Part shown: positions 7,392 through 14,632 of the stretch, piece after piece | Layout of the letters: the number at the start of each line of letters is the position of its first letter | How positions within the stretch are numbered: the stretch's first letter is position 1 | Translations under genes and position numbers: made by a program | Notes under the pieces: generated by a model | The model's database searches: none | Seen by the model: only the letters and a program-made list of their open reading frames with translations | What the model was told of the DNA's origin: nothing | From: Acidimicrobiales bacterium | GTDB taxonomy: Bacteria > Actinomycetota > Acidimicrobiia > Spongiisociales > ZC4RG35 | DNA length: 36,859 nt | NCBI GenBank assembly: GCA_024103415.1 | Contig: JAGFIR010000178.1 | Coordinates: forward strand, 1-36,859 | Direction of reading: 5' to 3'

Positions 7392-8609
7392 CTAACTCTC
7401 TTCGACAGGCTCTTCGGTGATGGCGTCCAGCTCCCGGGTGTCGAAGAGCTTCTCCTGATCGGTCCGGCGGGCGAGACGAGCGAGGCGTTCCGGTGGTGGG
7501 GTGACCTCGATCATCGCCTCGGACGCCTCACGCCAGGACTGGCCCAGGATGCGGGTCCGCCACAGGTGTCCCGCGATGATCCGGATGGCGGCCGTTGCGG
7601 GGACCGCGACGAGCACACCGAGCAGGCCTGCCACGGAGCCACCGATCACCAGGGCGATGACGATGGCGAACGGCGACAGGTGCACCCTCGTGCGCTGGAT
7701 CAGCGGCGTGATGACGTGGTTGTCGATCTGCTGGATTCCGGTGTAGATGGCGACGGCCAGGACCCCCTGCCACGGGTCGGAGTTGAGCAGGGAGATGATG
7801 AACGCCAGCGCCCCCCCGGCCACGGGCCCGAGGAACGGGATCATGTTGAGGAGGCCCGAGATGATCCCGACCAGCAGCCAGAAGGGCAGGTCGATGATCC
7901 ACATGCCGATGCTGGAGGCGACGCCGACGATGAGAGCCACCAGCAACTGGCCGCGCACGAAGGAGCCCATCGCCCGGGCCACGTCGCGGCCCACATAGAC
8001 GACCTCGTCACGGTGGGACTGGGGCGTCAGGTTGAGTGCGTTCACCTTGAACCGGGGGAGGTCGATGAGCAGGTAGATGGCCAGGACGGGAGCCAGCAGG
8101 GCGATGACCACTGCCTCCGTCACACCCCTGATCAGGAGACCCGCCCCGGAGCCGAACCCGATGAGCAGATTGCGGATGGTCTCCTGATTGGCGGGGTCGT
8201 TGAGCCACTCCTCGAGAGCCCCTTCTCCGAGGAACCCGTCGAGGTCCCAGCCGAATCGGCCGACCACCTCGCCGAGCCAGTCGCGGACCCCCTGGTAGAG
8301 CTCGGGCAGTTGCTGAGCGAACTCCGTGATCTGCCGTTGCACCGTCGGGTAGACGATGGCGGAGACGGCGACGAGGAAGGCGATCAGCCCGAGGAACGAG
8401 GCGAAGGTGGCGACGATGCGATGGACGCCCCGCTGCTCCAGCCAACGCACCGACGGCTCGAGCAGCAGCACGAGGCCGAACGCGAACGCCATCGGAAGCC
8501 AGATGACCCGCACCGCGCCGGCGACCCTGATGAGGACGAATGCGAGGACCGCCATCCCGACAGCGGTCCATACGACGAGGGCGACCCTGCGGAGACGGTC
8601 GGTGGGCAC
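7392..8609 (-). CDS. AI-2E family transporter
   Basis: A 405-residue polytopic membrane protein of the AI-2E exporter/PerM superfamily: two N-terminal hydrophobic helices, a hydrophilic region (about 90-150), then five or six further helices including the conserved region LLNMIPFLGPVAGGALAFI. Members export autoinducer-2 in some bacteria but act as Na+/H+ antiporters or unknown permeases in others; no substrate can be assigned. A charged cytoplasmic tail of about 50 residues ends in several acidic residues. The start GTG at 8609 is preceded by TAGTAT with a 6-nt spacer, so the gene seems to be read separately from the upstream operon. Confidence 0.88.
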   Translation of the reverse strand: MPTDRLRRVALVVWTAVGMAVLAFVLIRVAGAVRVIWLPMAFAFGLVLLLEPSVRWLEQRGVHRIVATFASFLGLIAFLVAVSAIVYPTVQRQITEFAQQLPELYQGVRDWLGEVVGRFGWDLDGFLGEGALEEWLNDPANQETIRNLLIGFGSGAGLLIRGVTEAVVIALLAPVLAIYLLIDLPRFKVNALNLTPQSHRDEVVYVGRDVARAMGSFVRGQLLVALIVGVASSIGMWIIDLPFWLLVGIISGLLNMIPFLGPVAGGALAFIISLLNSDPWQGVLAVAIYTGIQQIDNHVITPLIQRTRVHLSPFAIVIALVIGGSVAGLLGVLVAVPATAAIRIIAGHLWRTRILGQSWREASEAMIEVTPPPERLARLARRTDQEKLFDTRELDAITEEPVEES

Positions 8610-8615
8610 GCCGGG

Positions 8616-8621
8616 ATACTA
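8616..8621 (-). promoter_or_regulatory. -10 element for a leaderless AI-2E transporter transcript
   Basis: TAGTAT lies 6 nt before the GTG at 8609 on the minus strand. It includes the TAG stop of the upstream gene. Confidence 0.4.
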
Positions 8622-9476
8622 ACCCTCGACCCCCACGGTGACCGTGGAGCCGGGAGACACCTTGACGACCCAGCCTGGGCCCTGGTCGGGGGTGGACCAG
8701 CCGTCGGGTTGCTGGACCCAATCGCCCGGCACCGACGCCTCACCGACGACATGAACCGCCGCACCGGAGGGGAAGAGCAGGGTGTAGGCACCGGACACTT
8801 CGATGTCGGTCGCCCGGGGAGGCACTCCGAATCGGACCGAGCCGGCCCCGCCGAGACGCAGCCGGGTCAACTCCAGTGCCGACAAGTCGCCTTCGACCGT
8901 CCCCCGCAACGTCAGGTCCCACAATGGCCCCGCTGCGAGGCTGAGATCCCAGCCCCGGTACCGCTGGAACATGGAGCCATCCTGCGGGCGCAGGTTCACG
9001 CTGATCGAGTCCTCGACCGTCTGTTCCACCGCCACGGGCAGGTTCACGTCACCGCCCCAGCGGATCGGGAACGCCTCGTAGAGGAACCGGGCATCGTCAT
9101 CGACACGCAGCCACCCGTCGATTTCGGCGACGAGGGCCGCCCGGGCGAAGGGAGTGTCGGGACCGATGAGACGCCCCGAAGTGGACGGCATGAGGGGCCA
9201 ACCCTGCACATGGGCGACCAGGAAGACGACGGCCACGATCGACGCCAGCAGGGGCACCAGCCCCGACGCCCGCACCAGCCCCAGACGCCGACCGCGAGCC
9301 CTCCAGGCCAGGGCGCCGAGGACGAACCACACCGGCCACCAGGCGATGATGTCGAGGAGGACCGCTCCGGACACGACGCCGGCGAACACCCCGAGGAGCA
9401 GGCCGAGGAAGATCCCGGCCGGCAGCGCCCAGGTGACAGGCACGCCCGGGCGCCTCTCCCGGGATGTCGGGATCAT
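8619..9476 (-). CDS. membrane protein with beta-rich (toastrack-like) C-terminal domain
   Basis: A 285-residue protein with three hydrophobic segments near the N-terminus (about 15-40, 45-57 and 75-90), followed by a roughly 180-residue beta-rich region. In the C-terminal half, strands such as LELTRLRLGGAGSVRFGVPP and TDIEVSGAYTLLFPSGAAVHV resemble the toastrack beta-helix shared by LiaF-like and DUF4097 proteins. This is a pattern judgement, not a family match. The start ATG at 9476 overlaps the LytR_C gene stop by 4 bp, so it is the third gene of the DUF3263-LytR_C operon. It may act in cell-envelope maintenance, inferred from its neighbours. Confidence 0.65.
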   Translation of the reverse strand: MIPTSRERRPGVPVTWALPAGIFLGLLLGVFAGVVSGAVLLDIIAWWPVWFVLGALAWRARGRRLGLVRASGLVPLLASIVAVVFLVAHVQGWPLMPSTSGRLIGPDTPFARAALVAEIDGWLRVDDDARFLYEAFPIRWGGDVNLPVAVEQTVEDSISVNLRPQDGSMFQRYRGWDLSLAAGPLWDLTLRGTVEGDLSALELTRLRLGGAGSVRFGVPPRATDIEVSGAYTLLFPSGAAVHVVGEASVPGDWVQQPDGWSTPDQGPGWVVKVSPGSTVTVGVEG

Positions 9477-10018
9477 TCCTGGTAGCTGGTGCCGAGAATG
9501 ATGATGACGTCGACGCCCTCGCTCAGTGAGGGGTCGGGAAGAGGCTCGACTCGGGCGTCGGGGATGAAGGAGAGCAACACGTTCGCCTCGGCGGAGAAGC
9601 CCTCCCGGTACCAGACCCGGGATGGGTTCAACTCGGGGCTGTAGTCGTCGGCCTGGGCCGTCTGGTAACCCGCCTCGGAGATTCTCGTGGTCAAGCGGCC
9701 GGCCGCGCCTGCCAGCCCCATCGAGTTGAGTACCTGGACCCGTACCTCGGAGGGGTCGCGCACGGGCACGGTGGTCGTGGTCGGCACCGTCGTGGTCGTG
9801 GTGGCGAGGCTCGTCGAGGACGTGGACGTCGGAGCGGTCGTGGTCGTGCTCCCGCCCGCAACCGGCGTGGTGGTCGGTGTGCTCGGGTTGTCGGCGAGCA
9901 TGTAGAGGATGCCGAAGACCACCACCGCCACCCCGATGATCCCGAGGATCATCAGTGCCAGGCTCCTGTAGAACGACGTGTTGTCAGGCGATGCGTGACG
10001 GCCGGGGCGAGAGCTCAC
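9473..10018 (-). CDS. LytR C-terminal domain protein
   Basis: A 181-residue protein with a short cytoplasmic segment, one membrane helix (about 20-43), a Thr-rich linker containing TTTTTVPTTTTVP, and a LytR_C domain (about 92-178) marked by VRVQVLNSMGLAGAAGR and by VWYREGFSAEANVL. It lacks the LCP catalytic domain that transfers glycopolymers to peptidoglycan, so it is probably an accessory or scaffold in cell-wall biology. Both ends overlap neighbours by 4 bp (ATGA). Its pairing with a DUF3263 gene is common in actinobacteria. Confidence 0.88.
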   Translation of the reverse strand: MSSRPGRHASPDNTSFYRSLALMILGIIGVAVVVFGILYMLADNPSTPTTTPVAGGSTTTTAPTSTSSTSLATTTTTVPTTTTVPVRDPSEVRVQVLNSMGLAGAAGRLTTRISEAGYQTAQADDYSPELNPSRVWYREGFSAEANVLLSFIPDARVEPLPDPSLSEGVDVIIILGTSYQE

Positions 10019-10248
10019 AGACCCACCACCTCCTCGGTCTCTACGGACTCGATCATCGATCTGACCCGACGCAGCGTGAGAGGGTCATAGGCGTCGGCAT
10101 CCGGATCGTCGAGCAACGCCAGGAGCCTCTCGTAGTAGGCATCGGCAGTCAAACCCAACGCCGCTTCGACGAGCCTGTCCTTGGCTCCTCCAAGCCTCCA
10201 CCAGCCGCGCTCGAAGTCGAGTATCGCTCTTCCTTCGGGGCCCAACAT
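10015..10248 (-). CDS. DUF3263 family protein
   Basis: A 77-residue protein that matches the DUF3263 pattern: ILDFERGWWRLGGAKD, then a helix around TADAYYERLLALLDD and DPLTLRRVRSM. The small, mostly helical fold looks like an HTH-type DNA-binding protein, and the family is annotated that way by some, but its function has not been established to my knowledge. It is the first gene of a coupled three-gene operon with the LytR_C protein. The start ATG at 10248 has TACCCT 8 nt upstream. Confidence 0.85.
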   Translation of the reverse strand: MLGPEGRAILDFERGWWRLGGAKDRLVEAALGLTADAYYERLLALLDDPDADAYDPLTLRRVRSMIESVETEEVVGL

Positions 10249-10256
10249 TGCGGGGA

Positions 10257-10262
10257 AGGGTA
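10257..10262 (-). promoter_or_regulatory. -10 element for a leaderless DUF3263-LytR_C operon
   Basis: TACCCT on the minus strand is separated from the ATG at 10248 by 8 nt. The octamer GTATTTGG occurs twice nearby (10260-10267 and 10286-10293), overlapping this region. Confidence 0.35.
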
Positions 10263-10308
10263 TTTGGAGGCCCGTCGTATAGGGAGTATTTGGCCCCCTC
10301 CGCAGGGG

Positions 10309-10314
10309 TAGAAT
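10309..10314 (+). promoter_or_regulatory. -10 element for tRNA-Thr
   Basis: TAGAAT lies 13 nt before the first base of the tRNA, allowing a short 5' leader. No clear -35 was found at the usual distance. Confidence 0.4.
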
Positions 10315-10327
10315 CGGTCTCTCCCTC

Positions 10328-10401
10328 GCCGCTGTAGCTCAACCCGGTAGAGCAACGCACTTGTAATGCGTAGGTTGCGGGTTCAAATCCTGCCAGCGGC
10401 T
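10328..10401 (+). tRNA. tRNA-Thr (anticodon TGT)
   Basis: A full cloverleaf can be drawn: acceptor GCCGCTG/CAGCGGC, D stem GCTC/GAGC, anticodon stem ACGCA/TGCGT with loop CTTGTAA (anticodon TGT, reading ACA and probably other ACN codons), variable loop AGGTT, and T stem GCGGG/CCTGC with loop TTCAAAT. The discriminator is T10401 and CCA is not encoded. The 3' end overlaps the end of the convergent rlmB-like gene by 19 bp. Confidence 0.95.
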
Positions 10402-11114
10402 CGCACGCGGACGACCTCGTAGGCCGCCAGAGCCGCGGCCACCGACGCGTTCAGGCTCTCGGTGTCGGCGGCCATCGGTATCGACACCAGCACGTCGCAT
10501 CTCTCGGCCGTGAGCCTGGACAGACCCGACCCCTCTGCCCCCAACACCATCGCCACGGGCTCGGTGAGGAGGTCCAGACCGAAGAGCGATTGGGGTGCGT
10601 CCGCCGCGAGCCCGACGGTCCACATCCCGTCGTCCTCGAGACGGGACAGGGCGTCCGGGATGGAGCTCACGATCGCAACCGGGACCCGCTCCAACGCCCC
10701 CGCCGCCGCCTTGAAGGCAGCCGCCGACAGGGGAGCCGACCTCCTCCCCGGGACCACGATCCCGCCCAGACCCGCCGCGGCGACCGACCGCGCCACGGCA
10801 CCCAGGTTCTGTGGGTCTTCGACGTGGTCCAGAACCATCAATGCGTCCGCCCGCTCCCGAAGCTCCTTCAGGTCGAGAGACCGGATCGGGCGGCAGCGGG
10901 CCACGACTCCTTGGGGCGCCGACGTCTCGGCCACACTGCGGACGTCGTCGACCGGGGTGATGCCTTCTCGCGGGACCAGATCGAGGATTGCGGCCACCTC
11001 CGGGCGGCGCATGCGCCCCTTCTCCACCCAGAGTCGCTCCACCCGGCCGGCGACTGCGGCCGCGGTGACGGCGTGCAGGCCTTCGACGTTAGAGCCGTAC
11101 CCAGCGGGTGCCAT
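10383..11114 (-). CDS. rlmB: 23S rRNA 2'-O-methyltransferase, TrmH/RlmB family
   Basis: A SpoU/TrmH-type SPOUT RNA methyltransferase of about 243 residues. All three family motifs are present: LDHVEDPQNLGAVARSVAAA, VLGAEGSGLSR, and IPMAADTESLNASVAAALA in the knot that binds S-adenosylmethionine. The N-terminal substrate-binding domain begins around NVEGLHAV. RlmB methylates a ribose in 23S rRNA; some close relatives act on other rRNA sites, so exact target is uncertain. The ATG at 11114 was chosen because the frame farther upstream overlaps cysS deeply and reads as low-complexity shadow; this start overlaps cysS by 26 bp. It ends inside the tRNA-Thr gene on the opposite strand. Confidence 0.9.
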   Translation of the reverse strand: MAPAGYGSNVEGLHAVTAAAVAGRVERLWVEKGRMRRPEVAAILDLVPREGITPVDDVRSVAETSAPQGVVARCRPIRSLDLKELRERADALMVLDHVEDPQNLGAVARSVAAAGLGGIVVPGRRSAPLSAAAFKAAAGALERVPVAIVSSIPDALSRLEDDGMWTVGLAADAPQSLFGLDLLTEPVAMVLGAEGSGLSRLTAERCDVLVSIPMAADTESLNASVAAALAAYEVVRVRAAGRI

Positions 11115-12480
11115 CGGGACCGTCTTCGAGTTGCACACCGGCGCCTTCCAGGGCGGTGCGAATGGCATCGGCTTCCTCGAACCTCCGCTCGGCGCGGGCC
11201 ACCCGACGCATCTCGATGAGGTCCTCGATCGCTTCGGCGCCGGAGGAAGTGACCCCGAACCTCTCCGCAACCGCCGAGACGTCGGGGATCTCGTCGGGGG
11301 CGGGCAGAGCGTCGAATATGCCGAGCACTGCCACGATCTCCTCCACCGCCCCGGCGAGCGAGGCGGCGTCCCCGCCGGCATCGGCGATGCGATTGCCCTC
11401 CCGCACCAGGTCGAACATCAGCGACACGGCCTCGGGAGTCGAGAAGTCGTCGTCCATGATCTCCCGGAACCGCTCCAGCGCCGCCTGATCGGGCTCGCCG
11501 GGGGCGACCCTCTCCCGGAAGCGGACGAGCCGGGACAGGGCCTCCTCGGCGTCGTCGAGCAACTCCGACGAGTACTCGATGGGAGATCGGTAGTGGGCGC
11601 GCAGGAACAGGAGACGCATGGCCTGCCCGCCGCGGCCGGAGAGGATGGTTGCCAGGTCGACGACCCGCCCCTCCGACTTGGACATCTTCTCCCCGCCCAG
11701 GTTGACCATGCCGTTGTGCAGCCAGTACCGGGCCAGGGGCTCGCCCGAGGCTCCCTCGCTCTGGGCGATCTCGTTCTCGTGGTGCGGGAATATCAGGTCG
11801 GAGCCGCCGCCGTGGATGTCGAAGCCGTTGCCCAGGTACTTGCCGGCCATCGCGGAGCACTCGATGTGCCAGCCGGGTCGACCCGGCCCCCAGGGCGACT
11901 CCCAGTAGGGCTCGCCCGGCTTGGCGCCCTTCCAGAGAGCGAAGTCCAGCGGGTCGATCTTGGACTCGCCGACCTCGATGCGATAACCGGCCCTGAGCTC
12001 TTCGGGTCGGGTCCCCGAGAGCTTGCCGTAACTCTCCAGAGCGGACACCCGGAAGTAGACGTCGCCGTCGGAGGCGTAGGCGAGACCCCGGTCGATCAGC
12101 CGGGAGGTGAGGTCGATGATCTCCTCGATGTGCTCGCTCGCCTTGGGCTCGTGGTCGGGCGCGAGCACGCCGAGGCCCCGGTATGCGTCGGCAAACCTGG
12201 CGCCCATGCGCTCTGCCAGCGACTCGGTGGACTCCCCCGTCTCGGCCGCGGCGGCGATGATCTTGTCCTCGATGTCGGTGATGTTCCTGACGTAGGTGAC
12301 CTCGTACCCCCGCCACGTCAGGTAGCGCCTGATGACGTCGAAGGCCACGGCGCCCCGGCCGTGACCGACGTGAGGCTCGGACTGGACGGTGGGGCCGCAG
12401 ACGTACATCCCCACCTTCCCCGGCTCCCGCGTCTCGAAGTCTTCGAGCCTCCGGGTCAGGGTGTTGTAGACGCGGATCAC
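11089..12480 (-). CDS. cysS: cysteinyl-tRNA synthetase
   Basis: A 463-residue class I synthetase that charges tRNA-Cys. Visible signatures are C28 in YVCGPTV, the HIGH-type motif P36-H-V-G-H40, zinc-site C208 in HIECSA and H233 in [12 protein letters not shown], and KMSKS at 265-269. The helical anticodon-binding region follows, ending in TRWVRL. The GTG start at 12480 overlaps the ispF stop (GTGA) and has GGAGG just upstream; the in-frame extension further 5' lies wholly in ispF. Its operon order carD-ispF-cysS-rlmB matches mycobacteria except for the absence of ispD. Confidence 0.96.
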   Translation of the reverse strand: MIRVYNTLTRRLEDFETREPGKVGMYVCGPTVQSEPHVGHGRGAVAFDVIRRYLTWRGYEVTYVRNITDIEDKIIAAAAETGESTESLAERMGARFADAYRGLGVLAPDHEPKASEHIEEIIDLTSRLIDRGLAYASDGDVYFRVSALESYGKLSGTRPEELRAGYRIEVGESKIDPLDFALWKGAKPGEPYWESPWGPGRPGWHIECSAMAGKYLGNGFDIHGGGSDLIFPHHENEIAQSEGASGEPLARYWLHNGMVNLGGEKMSKSEGRVVDLATILSGRGGQAMRLLFLRAHYRSPIEYSSELLDDAEEALSRLVRFRERVAPGEPDQAALERFREIMDDDFSTPEAVSLMFDLVREGNRIADAGGDAASLAGAVEEIVAVLGIFDALPAPDEIPDVSAVAERFGVTSSGAEAIEDLIEMRRVARAERRFEEADAIRTALEGAGVQLEDGPDGTRWVRL

Positions 12481-12980
12481 GACGCCTCCGTCATGGTCAC
12501 CACCGCCACGGCGGCGATGCCGTCGTCGTGGCCGATGAAGCCCATGCCGTCGGTGGTCGTCGCCTTCACCGACACCCGGTCCGCGTCGATGCCGAGCGCG
12601 TCGGCCAGTTGCTCCCGCATCTCCTCCCGGTACGGGGCCACGCGGATCTTCTCGGCGATCACCGTCACGTCGGCGTGCTCGACCCTCCACCCCGCGGCAC
12701 CCGCCTGTTCGACGGCCTGGCCGAGCAGGTCGAGGGAGTCGGCACCGGCGAACCTGGGGTCGTCGGACGGGTAGTGCTCCCCCATGTCGCCCAGGACGGC
12801 GGCGCCGAAGATGGCGTCGGTCAGGGCGTGGGCTGCGACATCACCGTCGGAGGTCGCCACGACACCCCGGGTCGTGGACACGACGACGCCACCCAGGATG
12901 AGGGGTGGCTCCCCACCGAGCCGATGTGCATCGAAACCCCAACCCGTGCGCGTCGGCGCGGGTGACGGAGTCCCGCCCAT
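12477..12980 (-). CDS. ispF: 2-C-methyl-D-erythritol 2,4-cyclodiphosphate synthase
   Basis: A 167-residue enzyme of the MEP isoprenoid pathway that cyclises the CDP-ME phosphate with loss of CMP. Metal-binding D17-x-H19 (GFDAHRL), SDGDVAAH with H51, and the C-terminal TTDGMGFIGHDDGIAA are all present. It is a stand-alone IspF, not an IspDF fusion. Its ATG overlaps the carD stop by one base (TAATG), and its stop overlaps the cysS start, so translation is coupled through the operon. The product feeds the polyprenyl synthase encoded later in the window. Confidence 0.95.
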   Translation of the reverse strand: MGGTPSPAPTRTGWGFDAHRLGGEPPLILGGVVVSTTRGVVATSDGDVAAHALTDAIFGAAVLGDMGEHYPSDDPRFAGADSLDLLGQAVEQAGAAGWRVEHADVTVIAEKIRVAPYREEMREQLADALGIDADRVSVKATTTDGMGFIGHDDGIAAVAVVTMTEAS

Positions 12981-13486
12981 TACTCGACCGGCTCGACCTT
13001 GGGAAGCGCCCGATCGAGACGACGGACCGCCTCTTCCTCGTCGATCTCGAGACTGAACGCCAGCTCCGAGCTGAGTGTGAGCCGGGCCCGGGAGAGCATC
13101 CGCTTGAGGGCCGGGCTGATGCCCTTGGTCTGCTGGGCGAAGGAGAGGTCCCTGACCACCTCGGCCACCTGGAAGATGTCGCCGGAGGTCATCTTCTCGT
13201 TGAGGACCTTGTACCAGCGGCTCCAGTTGGCGCCGGCCTCTTCGGGCTCGCCCTTGAGCGAGCGAAGGACCTCGCGGGCCTTGGTCTTGGAGATGACCGG
13301 GCGGATGAGGTCCTCGACCTTGTCGACGGGAACCATGACGGTGAGCTGCTCGGTGGCGATCTCGAGGACGAAGTAGTCCATCTTCTTGCCACCGAACTCC
13401 TGCTTCACCTTCTTGACGATGGTCGCGGCACCGTGCTGTGGGTGCACGACCTTGTCACCGACGGCGTACTTGGAGGTCTGAGCCAT
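12980..13486 (-). CDS. carD: CarD-family RNA polymerase-binding regulator
   Basis: A 168-residue protein with the N-terminal RNA polymerase-interaction (Tudor-like) domain, beginning KYAVGDKVVHPQHGAATIVK, and the helical DNA-binding C-terminal domain, including a tryptophan in the WSRWYKVLNEK segment. CarD stabilises open promoter complexes in actinobacteria, particularly at ribosomal RNA promoters. The length and domain order are normal. It leads the operon with ispF, cysS and rlmB. TACACT at 13499-13504 lies 12 nt before its ATG and is the likely -10. Confidence 0.95.
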   Translation of the reverse strand: MAQTSKYAVGDKVVHPQHGAATIVKKVKQEFGGKKMDYFVLEIATEQLTVMVPVDKVEDLIRPVISKTKAREVLRSLKGEPEEAGANWSRWYKVLNEKMTSGDIFQVAEVVRDLSFAQQTKGISPALKRMLSRARLTLSSELAFSLEIDEEEAVRRLDRALPKVEPVE

Positions 13487-13498
13487 GAGGAGGGTCGG

Positions 13499-13504
13499 AG
13501 TGTA
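13499..13504 (-). promoter_or_regulatory. possible -10 of the carD operon
   Basis: TACACT on the minus strand ends 12 nt before the carD ATG, giving a predicted 5' leader of about five bases. No -35 was recognised. Confidence 0.3.
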
Positions 13505-13517
13505 CCCGGGGCGAAAT

Positions 13518-14579
13518 TCAATCCAGGATGGCTTCCCATTCCTGGGCCGAGGAATGGAGCCGATCGAAGAATGCCTTGAGCTGCCGTGCCCGGGTCTCGC
13601 CGACTCCCTCGACCCGGAGGAAGTCGGATTCGTCCGCCGCCATCAGCTTGGCCACCGACCCGAAATCCCGGACGATCTCTTCCCGGACCGACTCCGGGAG
13701 ACGGGCGACCTTGGAGAGGATCCGGTGACCGCGCGGCTCGGCAGGATCGTCGAGGTCGGGAAAGCCCAGTTCCTTGCCCACCCGCGAGGGATCCTCGAGA
13801 TCGGATGGCGTGAGGGTGTCCAGGGTGTCCAACGCCTTCTCGACCGAGCCCGAGCGAAGCGGCCGCAGGTAGTCGAGGAGGACGAGGCGCATCGTGTGGT
13901 CGACACCGAGGAGGAGGTCGTTGAGCTGCACGGCCACCACCCGGCCCTCGTCCCCGAGCGTCGCCGCCCGCGACGCCACGAGCCGTCCGAGCCGCTCCAC
14001 CATCTCGGCGCGCTGGATCACCGTCACCGCATGGCGGTAGGTGACCATGCCCGTGACCTCGAGACGGGTCAGTCGGCTCTCGGAGTCGTCGAGCCGGGCG
14101 CGGAGCCGGTCGAGGCTCTGCAGGTCCTGGTTGACGTGTGCGGCCACCTCGGTGGGCTGAGCCAGCTCCACCTTCTTCCCGTCGTAGAAGAGGGTGGCAA
14201 CGCGCCGGCCCTCGCTGACGGCGACCACCGGCTTCTGGGTCTCGACGGCGAGACGCTCGGCTGTGCGATGACGCGCCCCGGTCTCCTCGGTCGGGATCGT
14301 CCCGTTGGGGAGGAAGTGGACGTTGGCCTCGAGGATGGTGCTCCAGGAGTCGTCGAGCACGATCCCTCCGTCCATCTTGGACAGCTCGGCGAGACGGGCC
14401 GGTGTGAAGGTGGCGCCCTGCAGCTTGAAGCCACCCGAGCTGACACGGCTCACCGCATCGTTGTGGCCCAGCACCACGAGACCCCCTTTGCCCTGCTGGA
14501 TGATGCGGTCGAGACCACGCCGCATCGGGGTTCCGGGGGCGAGACGCTCAAGTGTCTCTTCGAATGTCGGGTCGCCCAC
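13518..14579 (-). CDS. disA: DNA integrity scanning protein, diadenylate cyclase
   Basis: A 353-residue DisA. The N-terminal DAC domain condenses two ATP into cyclic di-AMP; it contains KMDGGIVLDD (D70-G71-G72) in place of the usual DGA, and GARHRTAER with R103-H104-R105. A helical linker follows, and the C-terminal helix-hairpin-helix domain around VEGVGETRARQLKAF binds branched DNA. The Ala-to-Gly change is small and does not by itself argue for loss of activity. It sits directly downstream of radA, as in many actinobacteria, where RadA modulates DisA. The GTG start at 14579 has TAGCCT 9 nt upstream. Confidence 0.94.
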   Translation of the reverse strand: MGDPTFEETLERLAPGTPMRRGLDRIIQQGKGGLVVLGHNDAVSRVSSGGFKLQGATFTPARLAELSKMDGGIVLDDSWSTILEANVHFLPNGTIPTEETGARHRTAERLAVETQKPVVAVSEGRRVATLFYDGKKVELAQPTEVAAHVNQDLQSLDRLRARLDDSESRLTRLEVTGMVTYRHAVTVIQRAEMVERLGRLVASRAATLGDEGRVVAVQLNDLLLGVDHTMRLVLLDYLRPLRSGSVEKALDTLDTLTPSDLEDPSRVGKELGFPDLDDPAEPRGHRILSKVARLPESVREEIVRDFGSVAKLMAADESDFLRVEGVGETRARQLKAFFDRLHSSAQEWEAILD

Positions 14580-14588
14580 GCCTTCCCC

Positions 14589-14594
14589 AGGCTA
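14589..14594 (-). promoter_or_regulatory. -10 element before disA
   Basis: TAGCCT on the minus strand is 9 nt before the disA GTG, within the 53-bp gap after radA, so disA may be transcribed on its own as well as from upstream. Confidence 0.35.
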
Positions 14595-14632
14595 TCACGC
14601 CGGCCCCGTGCGCAACCGGGGCGATCGACCGT

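Noticed and set aside
7191-9485. 764-residue + strand open frame
   Set aside because: Acidic, His/Gln/Asp-rich shadow opposite the AI-2E transporter and the toastrack-like gene, a usual artefact in high-GC DNA.
10462-12774. 770-residue + strand open frame
   Set aside because: It lies opposite rlmB, cysS and ispF, which have complete catalytic motifs on the minus strand.
14603-14622. Hairpin GCCCCG/CGGGGC between radA and disA as a terminator
   Set aside because: Only 6 bp, an 8-nt loop and no U tract; stems of this size are common by chance at this GC content.
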